Source: Marimonas arenosa
GTDB taxonomy: Bacteria; Pseudomonadota; Alphaproteobacteria; Rhodobacterales; Rhodobacteraceae
DNA length: 64,000 bases
Direction: 5' to 3'
Assembly: GCF_030848945.1 (NCBI RefSeq)
Contig: NZ_JANHAX010000001.1
Location: forward strand, 186,001 to 250,000
The notes under the pieces are model-generated. The model worked only from the letters and a program-made list of their open reading frames with translations, ran no database searches and had not been told where the DNA came from. The position numbers and the translations under genes were made by a program. Positions 14,637-23,735 of the stretch are shown here, piece by piece (the first letter of the stretch is position 1; each line of letters starts with the position of its first letter).

Positions 14637-15749
14637 ATGTTAAAAGCGGGCAAGGTTCGGGCATTGGGGGCGATGAGCGGCACCTCGCTCGACGGGGTTG
14701 ATGCCGCCGTGGTCGAGACCGACGGCGAGACGATCTTCGGCTTTGGCGAGACGCGCTACCGCGCCTATTCCGCGGCCGACCGCGCGGTGCTGCGCGCCGC
14801 GCTCGGCAAATGGCCGGGTGCCGATCTCGACGCGCCGGCGCGGGTGGTGCAGGTCGCCCATGTCGATGCGTTGTCAGGCTTCGATGCCGTCGATCTGGTG
14901 GGGTTTCACGGCCAGACCCTGGCGCATGATCCGCGCGGCCGGGGCACGCATCAGCTCGGCGATGGCGCCGCCCTGGCCGAGGCCCTGGGCGTTCCGGTCG
15001 TCTGGGATTTCCGCTCCGCCGACGTGGCGATGGGGGGGGAAGGTGCACCGCTGGCACCGTTCTTCCATTTCGCCTGCGCGCGCTGGATAGAGGCCGCCGG
15101 TCCGCTGGCGTTCCTCAATCTCGGCGGTGTCGGCAACATCACCTGGATCGATCCGGCAAAGCCGCGCCCGGACACGGAGGGGGCGCTTCTCGCCTTTGAT
15201 ACCGGCCCGGCCAACGCGCCGCTCAACGACCTGATGCAGGAACGGCTGGGACAGGATTGCGACCGCGACGGCGCGCTGGCCCGCCGGGGCCAGGTCGAGG
15301 ACGGGGCGCTGGAACTGTTTCTCGACGATCCGTATTTCTTCCGCATGCCGCCGAAGTCGCTCGACCGGGATGCGTTTGCCGACATGATCGGGCTGGTGCG
15401 GGAACTCAGCGATGCCGATGCGGCCGCGACGCTGACCGCGATGGCCGCGGCGGCGGTGATGCGGGGGATGGAGCATTGCCCGGCACCGCCCGAGCGGCTG
15501 CTGGTCACCGGCGGCGGGCGCAAGAACCCGGTGATGATGCAGATGCTCGCAACCGCGCTCGACTGCCCGGTGCTGCCGGTCGAAGAGGTCGGGCTCGATG
15601 GCGATATGCTCGAGGCGCAGGCCTTCGCCTTCCTTGCCGTGCGGGTGATGCGCGGGCTGCCCACGTCCTGCCCGTCCACCACCGGCGTCCGTGCGGCCGT
15701 CGGCGGCGGCGAGGTGAGCTATCCGTTGCCCGGGGACGACGAGGCATAG
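14637..15749 (+). CDS. anmK: Anhydro-N-acetylmuramic acid kinase
   Basis: A 370-residue kinase that cleaves and phosphorylates 1,6-anhydro-MurNAc during recycling of peptidoglycan. The N-terminal ATP loop is [17 protein letters not shown]. Further family motifs are [25 protein letters not shown] and the C-terminal [12 protein letters not shown]. An AGGAAAAGG ribosome site precedes the ATG at 14637. The lytic transglycosylase at 28057 can produce its substrate, but the two genes are not linked. Confidence 0.93.
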   Translation: MLKAGKVRALGAMSGTSLDGVDAAVVETDGETIFGFGETRYRAYSAADRAVLRAALGKWPGADLDAPARVVQVAHVDALSGFDAVDLVGFHGQTLAHDPRGRGTHQLGDGAALAEALGVPVVWDFRSADVAMGGEGAPLAPFFHFACARWIEAAGPLAFLNLGGVGNITWIDPAKPRPDTEGALLAFDTGPANAPLNDLMQERLGQDCDRDGALARRGQVEDGALELFLDDPYFFRMPPKSLDRDAFADMIGLVRELSDADAAATLTAMAAAAVMRGMEHCPAPPERLLVTGGGRKNPVMMQMLATALDCPVLPVEEVGLDGDMLEAQAFAFLAVRVMRGLPTSCPSTTGVRAAVGGGEVSYPLPGDDEA

Positions 15750-15831
15750 GTGGGTTGCCCGCCGCCTTGTCGCTCAAACCTGACCCCACCGCGCGCAGCG
15801 TTCAGCCCGGGTGCTGTCAAATCCTTGCGGC

Positions 15832-15868
15832 ACCGTGCGCCGGACGGGATACCAGCCAGCCTGCCAGA
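15832..15868. repeat. Copy 1 of an intergenic dispersed repeat
   Basis: This 37-base stretch agrees with 51531-51567 at 30 of 37 positions by hand alignment. The shared core is CCAGCCAGCC. Both copies lie in intergenic sequence. Confidence 0.4.
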
Positions 15869-15941
15869 CCGTCCCGTTTCACCGGGCGGTGGCGTCAACC
15901 AGGCTCGCGGACCGTCCCGACGCGCGGCGTCGCTCCGAAGG

Positions 15942-16892
15942 TTAGACCGAGCACGAGGCCCCGCCCAGAACGCAGAACTTGGCGCAGTGGGGATGGTTGA
16001 GAAAGACCTCGCGCTCGGCCTCTTCCAGGGTTGCGCCCAGTTCGAACTGCGGATCATAGGCCAGCAACGTGCAGGCCAGCACCGTGGGCTGTTCCGCCCC
16101 CTTGCGCTTTACCACCATGCGCGACGAGGCGCACATTACGTCCTCGGGTGCCTTGTTGAGGATACCCCAGCAGGCCGTGGTGATCTCGGGGACCTCCACC
16201 TGCGAGTCCATTTCCGGAAAAAGCACAGTTTCGCCATGATCTTGCGCGTCGATATTGAAGTTGTTTTCAGCAAAGAACACAGCATAGCCGGCGCGCGCCT
16301 CGGCCTCGGTTTCACCCCAGACGGTGCGCCCCGCGACGGTCATGCGGATCCCCTGATCGCGGAGCCAGGCCATGCCCTGAAGCGTCTTGCCGAAACTGCC
16401 GGCGCCGCGCTCGGCCTCGTGCAGGGCTTTTGTGTGGTGGTCGAGCGAGACGCGCAGGGTCATCTGTCCCCGATATCGGGTGTTCAGCGCCACCAGCCCT
16501 GCCTGCACCCGTTTACGCATCATCGGCCGCATGGCGTTGGTCAGAACCAAAACCTCGAATCCGCGTGAGAGAGCAGCCTCAAGCATTTGGATTATTTCAG
16601 GATTCATGAAAGGCTCACCGCCGGTGAAGCCGATCTCGCGGACCGGCCAACCGCGGGATTCGATCTGGTCGAGATAGGTTCCAACCTCGGATGCGGCGAG
16701 ATAAACCAGCGCGTCGTTCTTCGGCGAACTCTCGATATAGCAGTTGGCGCAGGTAATGTTGCACAGCGTCCCGGTGTTGAACCACAGTGTTTCCGGATGC
16801 GTCAGGGCCACGCTGGCCCGCGGGCTGCCGTCCGCGGTGACATGGGGATTGACGAACTTGCCCTGGTTGGCCCGTGCTGTCTGGTCTTTCAT
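15942..16892 (-). CDS. Radical SAM protein
   Basis: A 316-residue protein with the radical-SAM cluster motif CNITCANC (residues about 43-50) and the glycine motif GFTGGEPFMNPE, which binds SAM. The barrel follows a MoaA/PqqE-like pattern. The C-terminus has a second cysteine group (CAKFCVLGGASCSV), and CWGI and MCASS lie before it, so an auxiliary cluster is possible. It is divergent from zwf across 156 bp. The substrate is unknown. It is about 5 kb from the repeat-peptide locus and not in its operon. Confidence 0.85.
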   Translation of the reverse strand: MKDQTARANQGKFVNPHVTADGSPRASVALTHPETLWFNTGTLCNITCANCYIESSPKNDALVYLAASEVGTYLDQIESRGWPVREIGFTGGEPFMNPEIIQMLEAALSRGFEVLVLTNAMRPMMRKRVQAGLVALNTRYRGQMTLRVSLDHHTKALHEAERGAGSFGKTLQGMAWLRDQGIRMTVAGRTVWGETEAEARAGYAVFFAENNFNIDAQDHGETVLFPEMDSQVEVPEITTACWGILNKAPEDVMCASSRMVVKRKGAEQPTVLACTLLAYDPQFELGATLEEAEREVFLNHPHCAKFCVLGGASCSV

Positions 16893-16972
16893 ATACCTGT
16901 TACCTTTCCGTCTAAGCCCTTGCTAGCGCGTGAAAAGCCCGGCGAAAACCCCGTCGTTTTCCAAGCACACCA

Positions 16973-17000
16973 TTGTGAACGCATACGAGCGTGCTAGAGT
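16973..17000 (+). promoter_or_regulatory. Probable zwf promoter
   Basis: TTGTGA at 16973-16978, a 16-base spacer and TAGAGT at 16995-17000. The GCTAGAGT context resembles the alphaproteobacterial GCTANANT -10 element. Confidence 0.5.
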
Positions 17001-17048
17001 GCGCTGAGGTGCGGGGCGCCCAGCCGTCCGGCAACACAAGAGGCAGAG

Positions 17049-18503
17049 ATGGTATCACGCGTCATCCCCGTTGACCCGTTCGATCTGGTGATATTCGGAG
17101 CCACCGGCGACTTGGCGCGTCGCAAGATTTTGCCGGCGCTGTTCCGGCGGTTCTGCGCCGGTCAGATGGAGGGCGGATCGCGTGTCATCGGCGCCGCCCG
17201 CTCGGATCTAGATCGCGCTGCCTTTCACGAGGTCGTCCGCAGTGCGATCGCCGAGTTTGTCACCGACGGGCGCAACGACCCGGCGACGACCGAGGCCTTT
17301 TTGGAAACCGTGGATTATGTCACCCTCGATGCCCGCGGCGACACCGGTTGGGACGCGCTTGCGGCGAGGATCGACCCGGACCGGGTGCGGGCCTTCTATT
17401 TTTCGGTGGGGCCGTCGCTGTTCGGAGACCTCGCCCTGCGACTGCACCGGCACGGTATGGCCGCGGGCAAGGCACGGATCGTCGTGGAAAAACCCTTCGG
17501 TCGTGATCTCGCGACCGCGCAGGCGCTCAACGCCACGCTGGCGCAGCACTTTCGCGAGGACCAGATCTACCGGATCGATCATTATCTCGGCAAGGAGACG
17601 GTACAGAACCTGATGGCGATCCGGTTCGGCAACATGCTGTTCGAGCCGTTGTGGAACTCGCAATATGTTGATCACATCCAGTTCACCGTCGCCGAAACCG
17701 TCGGCGTCGCCGGGCGCGAGGAGTATTACGATCGCGCCGGCGCCCTGCGGGACATGGTTCAGAACCACATGATGCAGCTCCTGTGCCTGATCGCTATGGA
17801 ACCGCCGGCGAAGTTTGAACCGAGCGCGGTGCGTGACGAGAAGCTCAAGGTGATCCGCGCGCTCGATCCGGTCAAACCCCAGGACATCGTGCGCGGCCAG
17901 TATCTGCCGGATGACGACAAACCCGGTTACCTCGAGCATGTTGGCGATCCGACCTCGACCACCGAAAGCTTTGTCGCGCTCAGGGCGCATGTCTCGAACT
18001 GGCGGTGGGCCGGTACGCCATTCTATCTGCGCACGGGCAAGCGTCTCAAAGCGCGGACTTCGGAAATCGCCGTGGTGTTCAAGGACGCGCCGCATTCGAT
18101 CTTCGGGGCCGAGGCCGGGCGCCACCGCAACATCCTGACCATCGTGCTGCAGCCCAATGAAGGCATCGAACTGGGCGTGACCATCAAGGAACCGGGGCCG
18201 GGCGGCATGCGACTGATCGACGTGCCGCTTGATATGTCCTTCGCCGAGGCGCTCGGGCCGGAATCGGGCATGGTGGCCGATGCCTATGAGCGGCTGATCA
18301 TGGACGTGGTGCGCGGCAACCAGACGCTGTTCATGCGCGGCGACGAGGTCGAGGCGGCCTGGGCCTGGACCGATCCCATCATCGCCGGCTGGGAAGAGCG
18401 CGGCGAAGCGCCGCTGCCGTACGATTCCGGCTCTTCAGGGCCTGTCGAAGCGCTGGCATTGATGCATAAGGACGGCAGACGCTGGCGGGAGATCCGAAAA
18501 TGA
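17049..18503 (+). CDS. zwf: Glucose-6-phosphate 1-dehydrogenase
   Basis: A 484-residue enzyme that oxidises glucose-6-phosphate to 6-phosphogluconolactone and reduces NAD(P). The dinucleotide fold begins FGATGDLARRKILPALF. The active-site signature is YRIDHYLGKETVQNLMA, followed by the conserved WNSQYVDHIQ. It is the first gene of zwf-pgl-pgi, the entry to the Entner-Doudoroff and pentose phosphate routes; many Rhodobacterales depend on the former. The stop overlaps the pgl start by 4 bp. Confidence 0.97.
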   Translation: MVSRVIPVDPFDLVIFGATGDLARRKILPALFRRFCAGQMEGGSRVIGAARSDLDRAAFHEVVRSAIAEFVTDGRNDPATTEAFLETVDYVTLDARGDTGWDALAARIDPDRVRAFYFSVGPSLFGDLALRLHRHGMAAGKARIVVEKPFGRDLATAQALNATLAQHFREDQIYRIDHYLGKETVQNLMAIRFGNMLFEPLWNSQYVDHIQFTVAETVGVAGREEYYDRAGALRDMVQNHMMQLLCLIAMEPPAKFEPSAVRDEKLKVIRALDPVKPQDIVRGQYLPDDDKPGYLEHVGDPTSTTESFVALRAHVSNWRWAGTPFYLRTGKRLKARTSEIAVVFKDAPHSIFGAEAGRHRNILTIVLQPNEGIELGVTIKEPGPGGMRLIDVPLDMSFAEALGPESGMVADAYERLIMDVVRGNQTLFMRGDEVEAAWAWTDPIIAGWEERGEAPLPYDSGSSGPVEALALMHKDGRRWREIRK

Positions 18504-19171
18504 ACATCATTGACTATGCCGATGCCGACTTGATGGCTCTGGATGTGGCACAACTGATCGCAGGCGAGTTGGAGGATGCGCTGATGAGCGGCGGCCGCGC
18601 CACGCTGGCGGTGCCTGGGGGCGAGACGCCGGGGGCCATGTTCGACGACCTCAGCGGTGCCGATCTCGACTGGGATCGGGTCGATGTGATGCTGACCGAT
18701 GAACGCTGGCTGCCCGAAGTGCATGTGCGCTCGAACGCGCGCCAGGTCAAGGAGCGCCTCCTGACCGACCGGGCCGCGGCGGCCCGGTTCCATCCGCTCT
18801 ATGCTCCGGCCGAGCGCCCCGACGACGTGCTTGCCGACATCGAAGCGGGGCTGGTGCCCTGCCTGCCGATTACCGTCGCCCTGATCGGCATGGGCACCGA
18901 CATGCATGTCGCCTCGTTGTTTCCCGGGGGCGACAACCTTGCCACAGGGCTGGCGGCGGAGGCGCCGATCCTGGTGCCGATGCAGGCCCCGGGTCTCTCG
19001 GAGGCGCGGGTGAGCCTGACGGCACGCGTTCTGAACGGTGCGCTGTCGAAACACCTAATGATCACCGGCAACCCCAAGCGCAACGCTCTGGAAAAGGCCG
19101 CGCATATGTCACCCGAGGACGCCCCGGTCGCGGCGATCCTCGAGGATTGTACCGTGCATTGGGCGCCGTGA
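18500..19171 (+). CDS. pgl: 6-phosphogluconolactonase
   Basis: A 223-residue DevB-type lactonase that hydrolyses 6-phosphogluconolactone, the zwf product. Family motifs are the sugar-phosphate loop LAVPGGETPGAMFDDL, VMLTDERWLP with the DERW signature, and LIGMGTDMHVASLFPG. It begins in the ATGA overlap with zwf, indicating coupled translation. Confidence 0.95.
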   Translation: MNIIDYADADLMALDVAQLIAGELEDALMSGGRATLAVPGGETPGAMFDDLSGADLDWDRVDVMLTDERWLPEVHVRSNARQVKERLLTDRAAAARFHPLYAPAERPDDVLADIEAGLVPCLPITVALIGMGTDMHVASLFPGGDNLATGLAAEAPILVPMQAPGLSEARVSLTARVLNGALSKHLMITGNPKRNALEKAAHMSPEDAPVAAILEDCTVHWAP

Positions 19172-19192
19172 CAGCATGAGGGGCAGAACCGC

Positions 19193-20806
19193 ATGAGGCT
19201 GGCAAAGGCATGGGCGGCGGTGGAGGCCGAGGCGGCGCGAGCCTCGAAGCGCCGGATCGCCGATCTCTTCGCCGCGCCAGACCGTGCCGCCAGCTTCTCG
19301 CACCAGGTCTGCGGCCTGCTGTTGGACTATTCAAAGACCGCGCTCGACGATGCCGCCCGGTCGGCGCTGCTAGCGCTGGCCGAGGCCGCGGATGTGGCCG
19401 GCCGGCGCGACGCGATGTTTGCCGGCGAGAAGATCAACAGCTCGGAACAGCGCGCCGTGCTGCACACGGCGCTGCGCGATCCCTCGCGTCCCCTCACGCT
19501 GGATGGCGAGGATGTGACCGCCACGATCCGCGAAACCCATGCCAGGATGATCGAGTTTGCCGCGGCGGTCCGGGGGAGCGGTTTCACCGGGCAGGGCGGG
19601 CCGATCCGCGATGTCGTCAACATCGGCATCGGCGGGTCGGACCTGGGCCCGGTGATGGCTGCCCGGGCGCTGGCCCCCTATGCCGACGGGCCGCGCTGCC
19701 ATTTCGTCTCGAACGTCGATGGCGCCGATGTGGCTGACGTGATGGCGGGGCTCGATCCCGCAACCACGCTGGTGATCGTCGCCTCGAAAAGTTTCACCAC
19801 GATCGAAACCATGACCAATGCCGCCACGCTGCGCGACTGGATGGCGAAAGCGGTCACCGACCCGGCGGCGCAGTTCGTGGCGATCTCGTCGCGCCCTGAC
19901 CGGGCGGCGGAATTCGGTATTCCGGCCAGCCGCGTCTTCGGCTTCGGCGACTATGTCGGCGGACGCTATTCGGTCTGGGGGCCGATCGGGCTCAGCCTGA
20001 TGCTTGCCATCGGGCCCGAGGAGTTCGATGCCTTCCGGGCCGGCGCGGCCGAGCTGGACGCCCATTTCCGCAGCGCTCCGCTGGCCGAGAACCTGCCCGT
20101 GCTGCTGGCGCTTGTGGGGCTCTGGCACCACCAGGGGCTGGGGTATCCGACCCGCGCGGTGCTGCCCTACGAACATCGGCTGGGCCGACTGCCGGCGTAT
20201 CTGCAGCAGCTCGAGATGGAGTCGAACGGCAAGCGCGTTACCCGCGACGGCACACCGTTGACCCGGCCGTCAGGCCCGGTGGTCTGGGGCGAGCCCGGCA
20301 CCAACGGCCAGCACGCCTTTTTTCAGCTTCTGCACCAGGGGACCCAGGTCGTGCTCTGCGAGTTCATGCTGGCGCGCGAAGGCCACGAGCCGCATCTGGC
20401 ACATCACCACCGCCTGCTTCAGGCCAATTGTCTGGCGCAGTCCGAAGCGCTGATGCGCGGGCGCAGCTTTGCAACTGCCCGCGCCATCGCCGAAAAGCTC
20501 GGCTATGACGGCGAGGCTCTGAACTGCCAGGCGGCGCAGCGGGTGTTTGAGGGCAATCGCCCCTCGGTGACGCTGCTCTATGACAAGCTCACACCACGCA
20601 CGCTGGGCAAGATTTTGGCGCTCTACGAGCACCGCGTCTTCGTCGAGGGCACCATTCTGGGAATCAATTCATTCGACCAGTGGGGCGTTGAGCTGGGCAA
20701 GGAACTGGCCACCGCGCTCGGTCCGGTGTTGGCGGGTGAGGACGCCGGCGCGGACAAGGATGGCTCGACTCTGGCGCTGGCCGCCTGGCTCCGGGATCAG
20801 GAATAA
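19193..20806 (+). CDS. pgi: Glucose-6-phosphate isomerase
   Basis: A 537-residue isomerase that interconverts glucose-6-phosphate and fructose-6-phosphate. SIS-domain motifs are NIGIGGSDLGPVMAARAL and VIVASKSFTTIETMTN. The signature segments VWGPIGLSLMLAIG, QLEMESNGKRV and NSFDQWGVELGKELA are present. It lies 21 bp after pgl as third gene of the operon, so fructose-6-phosphate can be cycled back into glucose-6-phosphate for zwf. Confidence 0.96.
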   Translation: MRLAKAWAAVEAEAARASKRRIADLFAAPDRAASFSHQVCGLLLDYSKTALDDAARSALLALAEAADVAGRRDAMFAGEKINSSEQRAVLHTALRDPSRPLTLDGEDVTATIRETHARMIEFAAAVRGSGFTGQGGPIRDVVNIGIGGSDLGPVMAARALAPYADGPRCHFVSNVDGADVADVMAGLDPATTLVIVASKSFTTIETMTNAATLRDWMAKAVTDPAAQFVAISSRPDRAAEFGIPASRVFGFGDYVGGRYSVWGPIGLSLMLAIGPEEFDAFRAGAAELDAHFRSAPLAENLPVLLALVGLWHHQGLGYPTRAVLPYEHRLGRLPAYLQQLEMESNGKRVTRDGTPLTRPSGPVVWGEPGTNGQHAFFQLLHQGTQVVLCEFMLAREGHEPHLAHHHRLLQANCLAQSEALMRGRSFATARAIAEKLGYDGEALNCQAAQRVFEGNRPSVTLLYDKLTPRTLGKILALYEHRVFVEGTILGINSFDQWGVELGKELATALGPVLAGEDAGADKDGSTLALAAWLRDQE

Positions 20807-20913
20807 GGGAGGGAACGAGAAGACGCGTCCACCGCGCCCACGGATCGTCCCGCAACCTCTCTGCCGCCTGCGATCGGGCACCGGACCAGTTCCGGGACGC
20901 GTAAACCTGGTCT

Positions 20914-21693
20914 TCAGGCCGCCAGTTCCACCCAGACCGGCACGTGATCCGAGGGCTTTTCGCGACCGCGCACGTCTTTGTCGATCCGGCAATCGATCAG
21001 CAGGTCGGCGCATTGCGGGCTCAGCAGCAGATGGTCGATGCGGATGCCGTCATTGCGGTTCCAGGCGCCGGCCTGGTAATCCCAGAAGCTGTAGTTTTCC
21101 GGCGCTTGGTTAACCGCCCGAAAGGCCTCGGTGAAACCGAGGTTCAGGATGCGGCGAAAGGCGGCGCGAGATTCGGGCCGGGCAAGTGCATCCTCGGCCC
21201 AGGCTTCCGGCCGGGCGGCGTCCTCGTCCTGTGGAATGACGTTGTAGTCACCTGCCATCAGCACCGGCTCTTCGGTGGCAAGCAGCGCTTGCGCGTGGTC
21301 CCGCATCCGCGCCATCCACGCGAGCTTGTAGTCGAATTTCGGTCCCGGGGCCGGGTTGCCGTTCGGCAGGTAGAGCCCGCAGAGCCGCACCGCGACGTCA
21401 CCGACGACCGTCGCCTCGATCCAGCGCGCCTGCTCGTCCTTGTCATCGCCGGGCAGGCCGCGCGTGACATCCTCGAGTGGCAGTTTCGACAGGATCGCCA
21501 CGCCGTTGAAACTTTTCTGGCCATGGGTTTCGACGGAATAGCCCATGTCTTCGAAGTGAGAGCGGGGAAAGTTCTCGTCGACCGACTTGATCTCCTGCAG
21601 CAGCACCACGTCCGGTTCGGCGTCGGCCAGCCAGTCGCTCAGCGCAGAGATCCGTGCCTTGATACCATTGATGTTGAATGTCGCAATCTTCAT
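20914..21693 (-). CDS. xth: Exodeoxyribonuclease III
   Basis: A 259-residue AP endonuclease and 3' repair exonuclease of the EEP fold, acting in base excision repair. Visible motifs are NINGIKARI, LLQEIKSVDENFP with the metal-binding Glu, GLYLPNGN, GDYNVIP, RIDHLLLS and the terminal KPSDHVPVWVEL with the catalytic His. The ATG at 21693 follows an AGGAGG site; the long open frame upstream is not coding. It converges with pgi. Confidence 0.95.
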   Translation of the reverse strand: MKIATFNINGIKARISALSDWLADAEPDVVLLQEIKSVDENFPRSHFEDMGYSVETHGQKSFNGVAILSKLPLEDVTRGLPGDDKDEQARWIEATVVGDVAVRLCGLYLPNGNPAPGPKFDYKLAWMARMRDHAQALLATEEPVLMAGDYNVIPQDEDAARPEAWAEDALARPESRAAFRRILNLGFTEAFRAVNQAPENYSFWDYQAGAWNRNDGIRIDHLLLSPQCADLLIDCRIDKDVRGREKPSDHVPVWVELAA

Positions 21694-22037
21694 GCCGCCT
21701 CGGTCCTCCTGAACTGCTTGTAGCCGGTTTCGCAGCGCGGCGGAACGGGATTCGCACCGTTGCCTGCCGACCTTGCCTAACCGGATTCGGGTAGGGCGAT
21801 TCGGACCTTTTCGGGGCCGGAAGGTGTCTGCCGCCGGGGCCGAGCGCGACGTTATCCACAGGTTTGCGTCCGGCAGGCCGGCGGAACTGGGACACGAAAA
21901 TCGTGAGAAAACAGCGGTGTAGATCAGAGAAGGGAGAAGTGGAAACTGAAAAACACGCAAAGGTTGAATAACGCTATTTGCAAAACCCGTTAAACGTGTA
22001 AGCGTGAAGTCACAGCCAACCAAGAGGAGAGAACTCA
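21694..22037. other. 344-bp divergent gap between xth and the repeat-protein gene
   Basis: No gene was seen. The half nearer the repeat gene (about 21890-22037) is clearly more AT-rich and probably holds its promoter. A perfect DnaA-box sequence, TTATCCACA, lies at 21852-21860. No second copy is nearby, so it may be chance. Confidence 0.45.
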
Positions 22038-22562
22038 ATGTCTGCACTTCGCAAAATCGCCCAGGAAACCTTCCAGCCTTCGACCACCAGCCTTCTCGAT
22101 GGCGATGGTGTCGCGATGTTTTCTTCGGGTGCCGCACCCCGTATGGAAACCAGCCTGATCGGAGGAGACGCCACCGAGATGTTTTCCTCAGGCGCTGCCC
22201 CTGCGATAAGCGGCACGTTCGAGGGTGAGGCGACGGGTCTCTTTTCGTCCGGTGCCGCGCCGACCGCCAGCGACATCCGGTCCGGCGACGCGGTAGAAGC
22301 GTTTTCGTCGGGCGCCGCGCCGACCGCCAGCGACATCCGGTCCGGTGACGCGGTGGAAGCGTTTTCGTCCGGTGCCGCGCCGACCGCCAGCGACATCCGG
22401 TCCGGTGACGCGGTGGAAGCGTTTTCGTCGGGCGCCGCGCCGACCGCCAGCGACGCCCGGTCCGGTGACGCGGTGGAGGCGTTTTCGTCGGGGGCCGCGC
22501 CCCGCGCCGAAAGCGAGGCAGTGAACGGCGACGCCACCGAGATGTTCTCGTCGGGCGCCTGA
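22038..22562 (+). CDS. Repeat protein with eight FSSGA(AP) units, precursor-peptide-like
   Basis: A 174-residue protein of unrecognised function. A short N-terminal segment (MSALRKIAQETFQPSTTSLL) is followed by eight copies of a 20-21 residue unit, GDAxxxFSSGAAP plus a variable linker (mostly TASDIRS). The Phe of each unit is at 28, 49, 69, 89, 109, 129, 149 and 170; the last unit ends at FSSGA. There is no Cys, Trp, Tyr or His, only one Lys, and no signal peptide or membrane helix. A strong AAGAGGAG site precedes the ATG. The layout of leader plus repeated cores, followed by an unknown protein and a transporter, resembles multi-core ribosomal peptide precursors, but this is inference. Confidence 0.8.
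   Translation: MSALRKIAQETFQPSTTSLLDGDGVAMFSSGAAPRMETSLIGGDATEMFSSGAAPAISGTFEGEATGLFSSGAAPTASDIRSGDAVEAFSSGAAPTASDIRSGDAVEAFSSGAAPTASDIRSGDAVEAFSSGAAPTASDARSGDAVEAFSSGAAPRAESEAVNGDATEMFSSGA
22234..22500 (+). repeat. 60-bp in-frame tandem repeats
   Basis: At least four near-identical 60-base units, each encoding GDAVEAFSSGAAPTASDIRS or a close variant, run through this stretch; the units differ by only a few mostly silent changes. More diverged units flank them. Such DNA can gain or lose copies by slippage or recombination without changing frame. Confidence 0.9.
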
Positions 22563-22637
22563 TCTTTCAGGCTAAGGAGGCTTCCCCAGAGACGGGGCGC
22601 CCGGGGGTGCCCGATCAAGCAGAAAGGACCTGTTCCC

Positions 22638-23735
22638 ATGTCGAACGTCGTGCACCTGAATGTCCCGTCTCGTTCCGACCGCGAGGCCCAGCGCCACGCC
22701 GCCCTGCTGCGCAGTTTTGCGCAGCATCGGCGGCTGGGCGATGACGTTTTCTGGCTCAAGGAAAACGCCGAGCTTCTGAATATTCTTGAGTGCACCGGGA
22801 CCCGGCCCGCCGCGGCGGCGCTGGCCGTACACGAGAAAGTCTATGTCCGGGTGGAACAACGTCTCGGGTTCTTCCCACAATACTACCGCTTTCTGCTGTC
22901 AATCTGCCTCGATCTCGAAGACCTGGGGTTCGGTGGTAAAAAGGGCGAAGTTCTGGTCGACTGGGTCGCCGGGGAAGGCCTGGTCGAGGCCGAACTGTCG
23001 GATCTCCAGCGTGGCGAGGCCCGTCGCCTGATGCTGCGCCGGGGCGTGGACCCGCTGGCACATGATGACGGGCTCGACGACCGGCTGCGCGGTTTCATCG
23101 CCCGTCCGGCCACTTTTGCGCTGCCCAACAAGAAGGCGGCTTACGAGCTGACCCACACCGTCTTCTATCTGTCGGAATACGGCCGCCGTGACCCGCGGAT
23201 CGATGCGGATACCCGGCAAAGCCTCGATTTCGCCGGCACGCTGGCCTTTCTCGATCAGAATGCCGACCTGCTGGCGGAAATCTGCATCGCCATGCGCTAT
23301 GCCGGTCTCACCCCACCGCAAATCTGGGAGGACTGGCTGGCGGCTCATTTAAGGGGTTTTGCTGTCGAGCGTGGCGAGCACCTGCCGGTCGGCGACGATT
23401 ATCACGAGTATTTCGTCTGCAACTGGTTGATGGCGGCCGCCGGCGGCACCGCGTTCACCGGGCGGTTCGAAGAGGGCCGGATGGCCTTTTTTCGCCCGGA
23501 GACCGGTTTCGGTCCGCTGCGCGAAATATCGGAATGCATGTTCCACCTCGAAAACCGCACCGGCGACTGGGCCCGGATGCGTGGCGTGGTGGCCGAAAGG
23601 TTGTCGGAGGCCGGCCATCGGATCCTGTCGCTGGCCGAGGCCGCAAGCCAGGATTTCGAGCGGTTCTTTTCTGGCTTCGCCCGCACCGGGCTTGGGGCCG
23701 GTCTGCCGCCATCCCGGCAGGAGGCGCGGGCATGA
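22638..23735 (+). CDS. Uncharacterised helical protein downstream of the repeat protein
   Basis: A 365-residue, apparently soluble and helix-rich protein that I cannot assign. It has no P-loop, radical-SAM cysteine set or other familiar catalytic signature. Stretches that look conserved are AYELTHTVFYLSEYGRRDPR near residues 167-186, with a possible functional His, and DDYHEYFVCNWLMAAAGGTAF near 255-275. It starts 75 bp after the repeat gene behind an AAAGGAC site and overlaps the EamA gene by 4 bp. The order suggests that it acts on, binds or matures the repeat protein; that is inference. Confidence 0.8.
   Translation: MSNVVHLNVPSRSDREAQRHAALLRSFAQHRRLGDDVFWLKENAELLNILECTGTRPAAAALAVHEKVYVRVEQRLGFFPQYYRFLLSICLDLEDLGFGGKKGEVLVDWVAGEGLVEAELSDLQRGEARRLMLRRGVDPLAHDDGLDDRLRGFIARPATFALPNKKAAYELTHTVFYLSEYGRRDPRIDADTRQSLDFAGTLAFLDQNADLLAEICIAMRYAGLTPPQIWEDWLAAHLRGFAVERGEHLPVGDDYHEYFVCNWLMAAAGGTAFTGRFEEGRMAFFRPETGFGPLREISECMFHLENRTGDWARMRGVVAERLSEAGHRILSLAEAASQDFERFFSGFARTGLGAGLPPSRQEARA

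Noticed and set aside
15942..16892. Radical SAM gene as maturase of the FSSGAAP repeat protein
   Set aside because: It is about 5 kb away, on the other strand, with zwf-pgl-pgi and xth between. A functional link is possible but not supported by position.
22234..22500. CRISPR-like array
   Set aside because: The 60-base units are contiguous, lack spacers and are read in frame as protein; no cas genes are near.
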